Source of the DNA: Pseudolysinimonas sp051954455
Lineage (GTDB): Bacteria; Actinomycetota; Actinomycetes; Actinomycetales; Microbacteriaceae
Assembly (NCBI RefSeq): GCF_051954455.1
Contig: NZ_JBQCHS010000013.1
Span: 1 to 64,000, forward strand
Direction: 5' to 3'
DNA: 64,000 nt
Under the pieces are notes generated by a model. That model saw only the letters and a list, made by a program, of their open reading frames with translations. It was not told the DNA's origin and made no database searches. Every line of letters begins with the position of its first letter. Within the stretch, counting starts at the first letter, position 1. This document shows, one piece after another, positions 46,696 through 53,866 of this stretch. The translations under genes were made by a program, and so were the position numbers.

Positions 46696-47234
46696 CCGCC
46701 TTCGATCGTCGCGGTCGGACTCGGCCGCGGCGTCACCCGGATGCCGCCGGGCGGTCGCGCGCTGAGCAGCGTGATCCCGCCGTCAGGCTGCCACAGGATG
46801 TCGATCGGGCCGAGGTCCGGCGAGTCCGGCCAGCGCACGGTGACCCCGCCCTGCGTGAAGTCCCCCGGTGTCGAGCATCCGCTGACCGGCTCGAAGGTCG
46901 GACCCGGCCGGTAGACGCCCTCGCAGATCTCCCCGACGGACGACCTCCAGCCGAGCACGAGCAGTCCGTCGGGTCGAGCGAGCAGACGGACCGTCGCCGA
47001 CTCGATCGACCGCGTCGGGAAGCCGAAGGGCCGCGCCGCGGCCCGGTCGCCGGCGGACTGCGGCTCGTCGAACACCGCCCGGGCGCCGCTCGGCATGCGC
47101 GCGCCGAACGGGTCGCCCGGGAGCCGCCCCGCCGGCGCTGTCGTGAGTCGGACGGCGGCGGCGACGAATGCCGCCCCCGCGACCACCAGCCCCGCGGTGA
47201 GCGCCGCGACGACGAGGAGGCGGCGGACTCTCAT
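46692..47234 (-). CDS. Membrane-anchored or secreted hypothetical protein
   Basis: A 180-residue protein with an N-terminal signal or anchor (RVRRLLVVAALTAGLVVAG), no lipobox, and an extracellular domain with two Cys (GEICEGVY and VSGCSTPG) that may form a disulphide. The family is not recognised. CAGACT lies 6 nt before ATG 47234, a weak leaderless-type -10. It overlaps the ald stop by 4 bp on the opposite strand. Confidence 0.72.
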   Translation of the reverse strand: MRVRRLLVVAALTAGLVVAGAAFVAAAVRLTTAPAGRLPGDPFGARMPSGARAVFDEPQSAGDRAAARPFGFPTRSIESATVRLLARPDGLLVLGWRSSVGEICEGVYRPGPTFEPVSGCSTPGDFTQGGVTVRWPDSPDLGPIDILWQPDGGITLLSARPPGGIRVTPRPSPTATIEGG

Positions 47235-47319
47235 CGCGCCAGTCTGACGCGCGGCGCGGCGACGTGGCCGCGACCGCCACGCGGACCGGAGGATCCGTCG
47301 GGATCGGCCGGCGCGCGGT

Positions 47320-47325
47320 TAGGGT
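47320..47325 (+). promoter_or_regulatory. -10 box TAGGGT, leaderless type
   Basis: TAGGGT stands exactly 6 nt before ATG 47332, identical in hexamer and spacing to the box before 36566. Confidence 0.55.
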
Positions 47326-47331
47326 GGCCGC

Positions 47332-48264
47332 ATGGGGGACGCGATCGACGGGGGCATCCACGTCTCGGGTCTGGCGCGGTCCTTCGGTGCGGTGCACGCC
47401 GTGCGCGACGTGACCTTCGACGCGCTGCCCGGCCGAGTGACGGCGCTCGTCGGTCCGAACGGGTCGGGCAAGACGACCCTGCTGCTCATGCTCGCCACGC
47501 TGTTGCGCCCGGACCGGGGCGGGATCCGGATCGCAGGGCACGACCCGGTGGCAGACCCTCGCGCCGTGCGCGCGGCGATCGGTTGGATGCCGGACGTGCT
47601 CGGCTCCTGGGCCCCGCTCACCGTCCGTGCGACGCTGCGACTGACAGGCCGCCTCTACGGCATCGACCGCACGGCCGCCGATGACCGCGCACGCGAGCTC
47701 ATCGAGCTCGTCGACCTCGTGCCCTTCGCCGAGCAGCCGACCCGCGTCCTGTCGCGCGGCCAGAAGCAGCGGCTGAGCCTCGCCCGGGCGCTCGTGCACG
47801 ACCCCTCGGTTCTGCTGCTGGACGAGCCGGCGTCGGGCCTCGACCCCGCCGCCCGCGCCAAGCTGCGGACGCTGTTGCGCCGTCTCGCCGAGGAGGGCCG
47901 GACGGTGCTCGTGTCGAGCCACGTGCTGGCGGAGCTCGAGGAGATGGCCGACGACGCCGTCTACCTCGAGGGCGGCGTCACCGCGAGCGACGAGCGGATC
48001 GAGGCGGCCCGGGCCCGCGCCCGGCCGTGGCGCATCCGCTCGCTGGCGCCCGGCGGTCTGCCGGCCGCGCTCGCCGCCGCCGGGGTCCCCGCGGAGGCGA
48101 TCCGGACCGCCCCGAACGGCCTCGATGTCGACGTCGCGACCGACGAAGCGGCGGCCGCTCTGCTGCGCATCCTGGTCGGCGCGGGCGAGCCGGTCCTGTC
48201 CTTCGCGCCCGCGGTCGGCGACCTCGAGCACACGCTCCTCGACCTCGACGGCGGCGCGCGATGA
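47332..48264 (+). CDS. ABC transporter ATP-binding protein
   Basis: A 310-residue ATPase of the exporter (CcmA/NatA) type. Walker A GPNGSGKTT, signature LSRGQKQR, Walker B VLLLDEP, D-loop SGLDPAAR and H-switch VLVSSHVLAE are complete. The last 90 residues form the extra C-terminal domain typical of these exporters. It is coupled to the following permease gene through an ATGA overlap (48261-48264). Substrate unknown. Confidence 0.92.
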   Translation: MGDAIDGGIHVSGLARSFGAVHAVRDVTFDALPGRVTALVGPNGSGKTTLLLMLATLLRPDRGGIRIAGHDPVADPRAVRAAIGWMPDVLGSWAPLTVRATLRLTGRLYGIDRTAADDRARELIELVDLVPFAEQPTRVLSRGQKQRLSLARALVHDPSVLLLDEPASGLDPAARAKLRTLLRRLAEEGRTVLVSSHVLAELEEMADDAVYLEGGVTASDERIEAARARARPWRIRSLAPGGLPAALAAAGVPAEAIRTAPNGLDVDVATDEAAAALLRILVGAGEPVLSFAPAVGDLEHTLLDLDGGAR

Positions 48265-49271
48265 ACAGCCTGCAGGGGATCGGCACCATCGCCTCCATCG
48301 AGCTGCGCCAGCGGGTGCGCGGCGTCGCCTGGTACGTGCTGCTCGGCGTCTTCGCCTTCCTCGTGCTCGTCGTCTCGGTCGTGGTCACCTGGGCCCTCAG
48401 CCTGAACGGTGCCCGCGGGTCCGGTGCCGGACTGTTCTCCGGGGTCGTCTACTTCGTGCTGCTGCTGGCCACGCTCGTCGCCCCGGCGCTCGGCGGCAAC
48501 GCGATCAACGGCGATCGGGATGCCGGCACGCTCGCGACGACCCAGGTCACCCTCGTGACGACGCCGCAGCTCGTGCTCGGGAAGTTCCTCGCCGCGTGGG
48601 CCTCGTCCCTCGCCTTCCTGGTCGTCGCGGTGCCGTTCCTGCTCTGGGCGTGCGTGCTCGGCGGGGTGTCGCCCGTGACGATCGTCGTGTCGCTGCTCGT
48701 CCTCGCGGTCGAGATGGGCGTCGTCTCCGCCCTCGGGGTCGGGCTCTCCGGGCTGCTCCGACGACCGCTGTTCTCGATCGTCGTCACGTACCTGCTGATC
48801 GCCCTGCTGAGCGTCGGCACCCTCATCGCCTTCGGGATCGCCGGGACCGTGATGACGACGCCGGCCACCTACCGCTCGACCCAGTGGACGGCCGACGGGC
48901 AATGCCTCACCGACGGGACCTTCACGACGCAGGAACCGCGCTTCGACCGGGTGTGGTGGGTGCTGGCCGCGAACCCGTACGTGATCCTCGCCGATGCCGT
49001 GCCCACCGATCTCCATCGCGGGCAGTCGCCGACGGACCTGTTCGGCACGATCAAGCTCGGCGAACGCACCGCGCAGCTGCCTCCGGGTACCCTGCGCAGC
49101 GACTGCGGCGAGAGCAGCTGGACACCGGCCAGGATCATCGACGCGACCGCACCCGGCTGGGCCGTGGGACTTCTCATCCACGTGGTGCTCGGAGCCGGTG
49201 CGCTGGTGGGAGCGGGCTACGCGATCCGCGCGCCTGCGGGACGGCTCGGCGCCGGGAGCCGCATCGCCTGA
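48261..49271 (+). CDS. ABC transporter permease
   Basis: A 336-residue membrane component of the exporter encoded with the ATPase. About six membrane segments (residues 20-48, 58-80, 108-128, 138-165, 170-195 and 300-325) with the ABC-2 type motif NAINGDRDAGTLATTQVT after helix 2. A Cys-containing extracellular stretch (DGQCLTDG and SDCGES) lies between helices 5 and 6. Transported substrate unknown. Confidence 0.88.
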   Translation: MNSLQGIGTIASIELRQRVRGVAWYVLLGVFAFLVLVVSVVVTWALSLNGARGSGAGLFSGVVYFVLLLATLVAPALGGNAINGDRDAGTLATTQVTLVTTPQLVLGKFLAAWASSLAFLVVAVPFLLWACVLGGVSPVTIVVSLLVLAVEMGVVSALGVGLSGLLRRPLFSIVVTYLLIALLSVGTLIAFGIAGTVMTTPATYRSTQWTADGQCLTDGTFTTQEPRFDRVWWVLAANPYVILADAVPTDLHRGQSPTDLFGTIKLGERTAQLPPGTLRSDCGESSWTPARIIDATAPGWAVGLLIHVVLGAGALVGAGYAIRAPAGRLGAGSRIA

Positions 49272-49281
49272 AGGCCGCGGC

Positions 49282-49719
49282 TCAGCAATCGCAGGCGACG
49301 CCCGCGGTCGGCGCGGTGAGCGGATCGGGCGCGCGGTGGATCCGACCGCCGTCGGTCTCGACCGGGTAGCCCTCGCGCGCCCAGTACTCGAAGCCGCCGA
49401 TCATCTCGCGCACCCGGTAGCCCTGGAGGGCGAACGCGAGCGCGGCCTTCGTGGCGCCGTTGCATCCGGGGCCCCAGCAGTAGACGACGACCGGGACGTC
49501 GATCGGGATCTCGGCGGCCGCGTCCTCCGCGATCCGTGCCGTCGGCAGGTGGATCGCGCCGACCGCGCGCCCCTGCGCCCACGCCGCGTCGCCCCGGGTG
49601 TCGACGAGCACGAATCGCTCCCCCGCCTCCTGCGCCGCATGGACGTCGGAGGCGTCCGTCTCCCACTCCAGCCGTCTGCGGAGGTGCGCGATGTGGTCGG
49701 CGTCGAGGGCGTCGGTCAT
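49282..49719 (-). CDS. Rhodanese-like domain protein
   Basis: A 145-residue single-domain rhodanese. FVLVDTRGDAAWAQGRAVGAIHLP is the N-terminal signature, and the active loop VVYCWGPGCNGATKAA has the nucleophile Cys in YCWG with a second Cys four residues later, unlike the usual CRxGxR loop. The C-terminus has GFEYWAREGYPVE and ends in a CDC pair. It probably carries sulfane sulfur or binds a redox partner. TAGGGT lies 7 nt before ATG 49719 (49727-49732), a leaderless-type start; a longer reading from 49776 is less likely. Confidence 0.87.
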   Translation of the reverse strand: MTDALDADHIAHLRRRLEWETDASDVHAAQEAGERFVLVDTRGDAAWAQGRAVGAIHLPTARIAEDAAAEIPIDVPVVVYCWGPGCNGATKAALAFALQGYRVREMIGGFEYWAREGYPVETDGGRIHRAPDPLTAPTAGVACDC

Positions 49720-49820
49720 GGCGAGAACCCTACGGGCTTTAGGCCTCGGCTGCCCCGCGACGGGCGGGTCTGTCAACCCCTCGCGCGAGCGGACCGCGGT
49801 TGCTTACGCTCCGAAACAAG

Positions 49821-50078
49821 GTGAATCAGTACGACGTGGCGCAGTGGATGATCGAGCAGGTCCATGAGCGCGGTCGCGTGCACTACTCCGAGCTCGCTCG
49901 CGAAGGGCTGGCCCGCTTCGGCGGCTCCTTCGTGGTGACCGGCGTGCAGGGCATGCGCTTCTCGGACCCCGTCCTCGCGGCATTCCGCCGCCGGCATGCG
50001 GGTCTCATCCGCTGGCAGTCCCCCTACTGGGAGTCGCTGCGCGAACCGGTGGCGCCCACCGCCGACGCGTCGCGCTGA
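49821..50078 (+). CDS. DUF6953-like small protein
   Basis: An 85-residue soluble protein: NQYDVAQWMIEQVHERGRVHYSEL, then RFGGSFVVTGVQGMRFSDPVLAAFRRR and the aromatic end RWQSPYWESLREP. It resembles the DUF6953 family (DVAEWM start, FG..FV core, WxxxxxRxR end). The function is unknown. GTG 49821 is the likely start; TTG 49800 lies upstream in frame. It is divergent from the rhodanese gene. Confidence 0.68.
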   Translation: MNQYDVAQWMIEQVHERGRVHYSELAREGLARFGGSFVVTGVQGMRFSDPVLAAFRRRHAGLIRWQSPYWESLREPVAPTADASR

Positions 50079-50338
50079 CCGTGGCGGGCGCTCAACCAGA
50101 GAGCCACCTGGAAGAGGTGGTCCCGGATTCGACGTCCGCTCGGGTCGCGCGGCACACTGGAGTCAACTTCGTCGCAGCACGGTTGCGGAGGTGCCCGGGA
50201 GATCGGGCATAGGCCTTCACCGGCGGGGCAGAGGCGGCGCGCAGTGCTCACCCCACCGGTCCGACCGCGACGATCCAGCGCCCCGGTGCATCTTCGACAG
50301 AGGATGCCCGAGGCGCGACCATGTCCGCGGTCGGAACG
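50079..50338. other. 260-bp intergenic region
   Basis: No gene is visible between the DUF6953-like gene and the convergent SDR gene. A short hairpin (CCACCT/AGGTGG, 50104-50120) follows the first stop by 25 bp and may end its transcript. A second small stem GCCCG/CGGGC lies near 50197-50212. A vaguely tRNA-like fold around 50080-50147 was considered and rejected. Confidence 0.45.
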
Positions 50339-51097
50339 TCAGCGCGGCGCCATCCGCAGCGCGCCGTCGAGGCGGATGACCTCGCCGTTCAGGTAGTCCT
50401 GGTCGATGATCGAGAGCGCCAGCCGGGCGTATTCATCGGCCCGCGCGAGCCGCGCCGGGAACGGCACGCTCGCCGCGAGCGCCGCCCGGTACGCGTCGCT
50501 GACGGTCGCCATCATCGGGGTGTCGACGATGCCGGGCGCGATCGTGACGACCCGGATGCCGTGCTGCGCCAGATCGCGCGCGGCCGGGAGCGTCATCCCC
50601 ACCACGCCGCCCTTCGACGACGAGTAGGCGGCCTGCCCGACCTGCCCGTCGAAGGCCGCGACGGAGGCGGTGTTGACGATGACGCCGCGTTGCCCGTCGG
50701 CGTCGACCGGCTCCGTCTCCGCCATCCGGGCCGCGCACAGCGCGAGCGCGTTGAAGGTGCCGATCAGGTTGATGCCGACGACGCGCGCGTAGAGGGCGAG
50801 GTCGTGCATGCCCCTGCGGCCGACGATGCGCTCCGAGGGGCCGATGCCCGCGCAGTTGACGAGGACCCGCAGCGGGCCGAGCCCCGCGGCCCGCTCGATG
50901 GCGGTCCCGAGGCCGTCGGCGTCGGTGACGTCCGCCTCCGCGTACGTCAGGCCCGGGACGGTCTCGGCGCTCTCGATGCTCCGTGCCAGGTCGAGGGCGA
51001 CCACCGTCGCCCCGCGTTCGGCGAGCGCCCGCGCCGTCGCCGCCCCGAGCCCCGATGCACCTCCGGTGACCACGGCCACCGCGTCGTCGATCCGCAT
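50339..51097 (-). CDS. SDR-family dehydrogenase (3-hydroxyacyl-CoA type)
   Basis: A 252-residue short-chain dehydrogenase. NAD-binding GGASGLGAAT, the NCAG motif, Ser in NTASVAAFDGQVGQ, and the YSSSK catalytic Tyr/Lys pair are present; APGIVDTPMM follows. The pattern NTASVAAFDGQVGQAAYSSSKGGVVGMTLPAARDL is typical of type-2 3-hydroxyacyl-CoA dehydrogenases, which suits fatty or branched-chain acyl-CoA oxidation. GACAAT lies 6 nt before ATG 51097. Monocistronic, 38 bp downstream of the HxlR gene on the same strand. Confidence 0.9.
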   Translation of the reverse strand: MRIDDAVAVVTGGASGLGAATARALAERGATVVALDLARSIESAETVPGLTYAEADVTDADGLGTAIERAAGLGPLRVLVNCAGIGPSERIVGRRGMHDLALYARVVGINLIGTFNALALCAARMAETEPVDADGQRGVIVNTASVAAFDGQVGQAAYSSSKGGVVGMTLPAARDLAQHGIRVVTIAPGIVDTPMMATVSDAYRAALAASVPFPARLARADEYARLALSIIDQDYLNGEVIRLDGALRMAPR

Positions 51098-51135
51098 GAC
51101 GCCATTGTCGCGCGGGCGCGGGAGCGGCGCGAGCG

Positions 51136-51648
51136 TCAGACGGCGAGGGGCTCGAGCAGTCGATGCGGCCGGCCGAGCGCCCGGGTCACGGGGTCGGCAT
51201 CGGCGTCGGCGGGCTGTCGCTCGGCCGGGTGCATCACGATGTCCTCGGCCGGTGGGGCGATGCCGCAGGCCGGGCAGCGTCCGTCGACCAGCACGCTGCC
51301 GCACGTGGCGTGCGTGTAGGCGTGACGCTCGTCGGGATCGAGGCATGCGCCGCCCCAGGTGCCGAGTTCCCGCAGCACGGGCCAGAGCGCCCGCCCGCGC
51401 TCGGTGAGCTCATACTCGTCGCGCGCCCCGCGGCCGGGCACGCGTGCCACGACGCCCGCCTCGACGAGGTCGCCGAGACGCTGGGCGAGGGTCGCGCTCG
51501 GCGCTCCGATGTGCTTGCGGAGGTCGTTGAAGCGCCGCACCCCGTAGAAGAGGTCGCGCACGATCAGGAGCGTCCACCGCTCGCCCACGATCTCCAACGA
51601 GCGGGCGATCGCGCAGTGCTGGGAGGCGTAATCCGATCCGAGCGGCAT
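51136..51648 (-). CDS. HxlR-family transcription regulator
   Basis: A 170-residue winged-helix regulator. HxlR hallmarks: CAIARSLEIVGERWTLLIVRDLFYGVRRFNDL and SATLAQRLGDLVEAGVVAR. A C-terminal extension carries a rubredoxin-like CGSVLVDGRCPACG zinc-ribbon motif. ATG 51648 has TATCCT exactly 6 nt upstream; TTG 51666 is an alternative. It is divergent from an MFS exporter gene, with palindromes between them, so it probably represses that exporter and itself (inference). Confidence 0.9.
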   Translation of the reverse strand: MPLGSDYASQHCAIARSLEIVGERWTLLIVRDLFYGVRRFNDLRKHIGAPSATLAQRLGDLVEAGVVARVPGRGARDEYELTERGRALWPVLRELGTWGGACLDPDERHAYTHATCGSVLVDGRCPACGIAPPAEDIVMHPAERQPADADADPVTRALGRPHRLLEPLAV

Positions 51649-51654
51649 GGTCGG

Positions 51655-51715
51655 AGGATACCACAATCGGTTTCTTGGTTGAAGCTTGCAAGTTCAATCA
51701 TTGAATCGATATGGT
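51655..51715. promoter_or_regulatory. Divergent leaderless promoters with operator-like palindromes
   Basis: Minus strand: TTCAAC (51683-51678), 17 nt, TATCCT (51660-51655), then ATG after 6 nt. Plus strand: TTGCAA (51686-51691), 18 nt, TATGGT (51710-51715), then GTG after 6 nt. Between them lie CTTGCAAG (51685-51692) and TTCAATCATTGAA (51694-51706), both palindromic, covering the plus -35 and spacer. A dimeric HxlR protein bound here could block both genes. Confidence 0.55.
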
Positions 51716-51721
51716 GACCCC

Positions 51722-52957
51722 GTGACCCAGACCCTCAGCATCCCCACCGTCGCGGCGCGGCCGCGTCGACTCCTGCCCGCGACGATCGCGTTCGCGGCGA
51801 CGGCGACGGTTCTCGCCTCCCTCTTCCTCGCGGCCGGCGCCCCCAGCCCGCTGCTGCCGATCTACGAGTCGCGGTGGGGATTCGCGCCGTGGCTCGTCAC
51901 GCTGGCGTTCGGCGTCTACGCCGTGGCGCTGCTCGTGACCCTGCTGGTCGTCGGATCGCTCTCCGATCACGTCGGACGGCGCCCGCTGCTTCTCGCCGCC
52001 GTCGCCGTCCAGGCCATGGCGATCGCGGTGTTCCTCGTGGCGCCGTCGATCGAATGGGTGCTCGTCGCGCGCGTGCTGCAGGGCGTCTCGGTCGGCGCCG
52101 GGGCCGGCGCGTTCGGCGCGGCGATCGTCGAGCTGGCGCCGGAGCGTTCGAAGCGGTTCGGCGCGCTCTTCGTCAGCGCCGCCGTGCCGATCGGCCTCGC
52201 CATCGGCTCGCTGTTCGCGGGACTCGTGGCGCAGCTCTCCAGCAGCCCCGCGACCACGGTGTGGGTGGTGCTGCTCGCCCTCGCGGTCGCGGGCGTCGGC
52301 GTGACCCTGTTCGTGCCGGAGTCGACGACGCCCATGGCGGGCGCGCTCGCCTCACTGCGTCCGCGCATCGCGATCCCGCGCCGCCTCCAGTCCCGGTTCG
52401 CGGCGACCATCGCCGTCAACGCCGCCGCGTGGATGACCGGCGCCCTGTTCCTCGGGCTCGTCCCGACCGTCGTGCGCGACGTCTTCCACCTCGAGAGCCC
52501 CCTGATCGCCGGCGTCGGCGGCGCCGTCGCCTTCGGGTCGGGAGCGGCCACCAGCCTCCTCGGCGCGAAGGTCGGGGCGCACCGCCTCATGATCGTGGGA
52601 GCCGCCGCCTCGGTCGTCGGCTCGGCCGCGTTCGTCGGGAGCGTCGTGCTGGCCGCGTTCCCGCTCGTGTGGGTCGCGGCGGTGCTCGGCGGCGTCGGGA
52701 TCGGCGCGGGCTTCTCCGGCACGGTCCGGTCGCTGGTCCCGTCGGCCCACCCGCACGAGCGCGCGGGACTCCTCTCCGGGATCTACGTCGTGTCGTACAC
52801 GGCGCTCGGCGTCCCGGCCATCGTCGCGGGGCTCTTCCTCGCCTCGGCAGGCGCGACGGCCGTCGCCGCGGTCTACGGCATGGTGATCGCCGCGTCGGCC
52901 GCCGTGGGCATCGCCGCGCAGGCCGTGGTTCTCACGCGGTCCCGGAGTATCGCCTGA
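51722..52957 (+). CDS. MFS transporter
   Basis: A 411-residue major facilitator, probably a drug/proton antiporter, with twelve hydrophobic segments. The cytoplasmic loop 2-3 motif is GSLSDHVGRRPLLL, and motif C-like Gly/Pro-rich stretches lie in helix 5. GTG 51722 follows TATGGT by 6 nt, so the mRNA is probably leaderless. It is paired divergently with an HxlR regulator that is likely to control it. Substrate unknown. Confidence 0.9.
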   Translation: MTQTLSIPTVAARPRRLLPATIAFAATATVLASLFLAAGAPSPLLPIYESRWGFAPWLVTLAFGVYAVALLVTLLVVGSLSDHVGRRPLLLAAVAVQAMAIAVFLVAPSIEWVLVARVLQGVSVGAGAGAFGAAIVELAPERSKRFGALFVSAAVPIGLAIGSLFAGLVAQLSSSPATTVWVVLLALAVAGVGVTLFVPESTTPMAGALASLRPRIAIPRRLQSRFAATIAVNAAAWMTGALFLGLVPTVVRDVFHLESPLIAGVGGAVAFGSGAATSLLGAKVGAHRLMIVGAAASVVGSAAFVGSVVLAAFPLVWVAAVLGGVGIGAGFSGTVRSLVPSAHPHERAGLLSGIYVVSYTALGVPAIVAGLFLASAGATAVAAVYGMVIAASAAVGIAAQAVVLTRSRSIA

Positions 52958-52997
52958 GCGCGCCCGGCGACCCGGCACGAGGCGGATGAGGGAGGCG

Positions 52998-53003
52998 TAG
53001 CGT
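52998..53003 (+). promoter_or_regulatory. -10 box TAGCGT, leaderless type
   Basis: TAGCGT stands 7 nt before GTG 53011 of the aldo-keto reductase gene. Confidence 0.45.
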
Positions 53004-53010
53004 CGATCGG

Positions 53011-53832
53011 GTGAGCGCTCTCCTCGAAACCCTCAGCCTCGGCAACGGTGTCCGGATCCCGCAGGTCGGCTTCGGCACGTGGCAGATCCCGGACGGGCCG
53101 GAGACCTACGACTCGGTCCGCGTCGCCCTCGACGCCGGCTACCGGCACATCGACACCGCGGCGGCCTACGGCAACGAGGCGAGCGTCGGCCGCGCGGTCC
53201 GCGACAGCGGCATCCCGCGCGACGAGATCTTCATCACGACGAAGCTGCGCGCCGAGATCAAAGACGCGGCCGGCGCGCGCGCCGCCTTCGAGCGCTCCAC
53301 CGCGACGCTCGACCTCGGTGTGATCGACCTCTACCTCATCCACGCGCCGTGGCCGTGGACGGCGATCGGATCCGACCACCGCGCCGGCAACATCGAGGTC
53401 TGGAAGGTGTTCGAGGAACTCTACGACCAGCAGAAGGTCCGCTCGATCGGCGTCTCCAACTTCGACGTCGCCGACCTCGAGTCGCTCGGCTCGGAGACCG
53501 ACGTGACCCCGCACGCGAACCAGATCCGGTGGTTCATCGGCAACACGCAGCCGGAGACCACGGCCTGGTGTCGATCCCACGGCGTGCTCGTCGAGGGGTA
53601 CTCGCCGCTCGCGACGGGCAAGCTGCTCGACGACGAGCGCCTCACCGGGCTCGCCGACAAGTACGGCGTGAGCACCGCCCAGCTGTCGCTGCGCTATCTG
53701 CTCGAGCACGGCGTCGTCGCGCTGCCCAAGTCGGTCACCCCGGAGCGCATCCGCGCCAACGGCGAGCTCGACTTCGAGCTCGCGCCGGACGACGTGGCGA
53801 CCCTCGACGGGCTGTCGAACTCGGTCGACTGA
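53011..53832 (+). CDS. Aldo-keto reductase (2,5-diketogluconate reductase type)
   Basis: A 273-residue NADPH-dependent reductase of the AKR5 group. The tetrad is visible: Asp in GYRHIDTA, Tyr in AAAYGNE, Lys in ITTKL and His in YLIHAPWP. NADP-binding LPKSVTPERIRAN lies near the C-terminus, with IGVSNFDVADL and EGYSPLATG between. It reduces aldehydes or ketones, such as keto-sugars. The start is GTG 53011. Confidence 0.92.
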   Translation: MSALLETLSLGNGVRIPQVGFGTWQIPDGPETYDSVRVALDAGYRHIDTAAAYGNEASVGRAVRDSGIPRDEIFITTKLRAEIKDAAGARAAFERSTATLDLGVIDLYLIHAPWPWTAIGSDHRAGNIEVWKVFEELYDQQKVRSIGVSNFDVADLESLGSETDVTPHANQIRWFIGNTQPETTAWCRSHGVLVEGYSPLATGKLLDDERLTGLADKYGVSTAQLSLRYLLEHGVVALPKSVTPERIRANGELDFELAPDDVATLDGLSNSVD

Positions 53833-53866
53833 GGCGGCGCCCAGGCCGGTCCGGTAGACCGGCGGC

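Noticed and set aside
50080..50147. tRNA-like fold (D-arm-like GCTC/GAGC, anticodon-arm-like CCACC/GGTGG with GAA, TTCGACG loop)
   Set aside because: The acceptor arms do not pair properly, position 33 is G instead of T, and there is no spacer base between the D and anticodon stems. Probably chance in GC-rich DNA.
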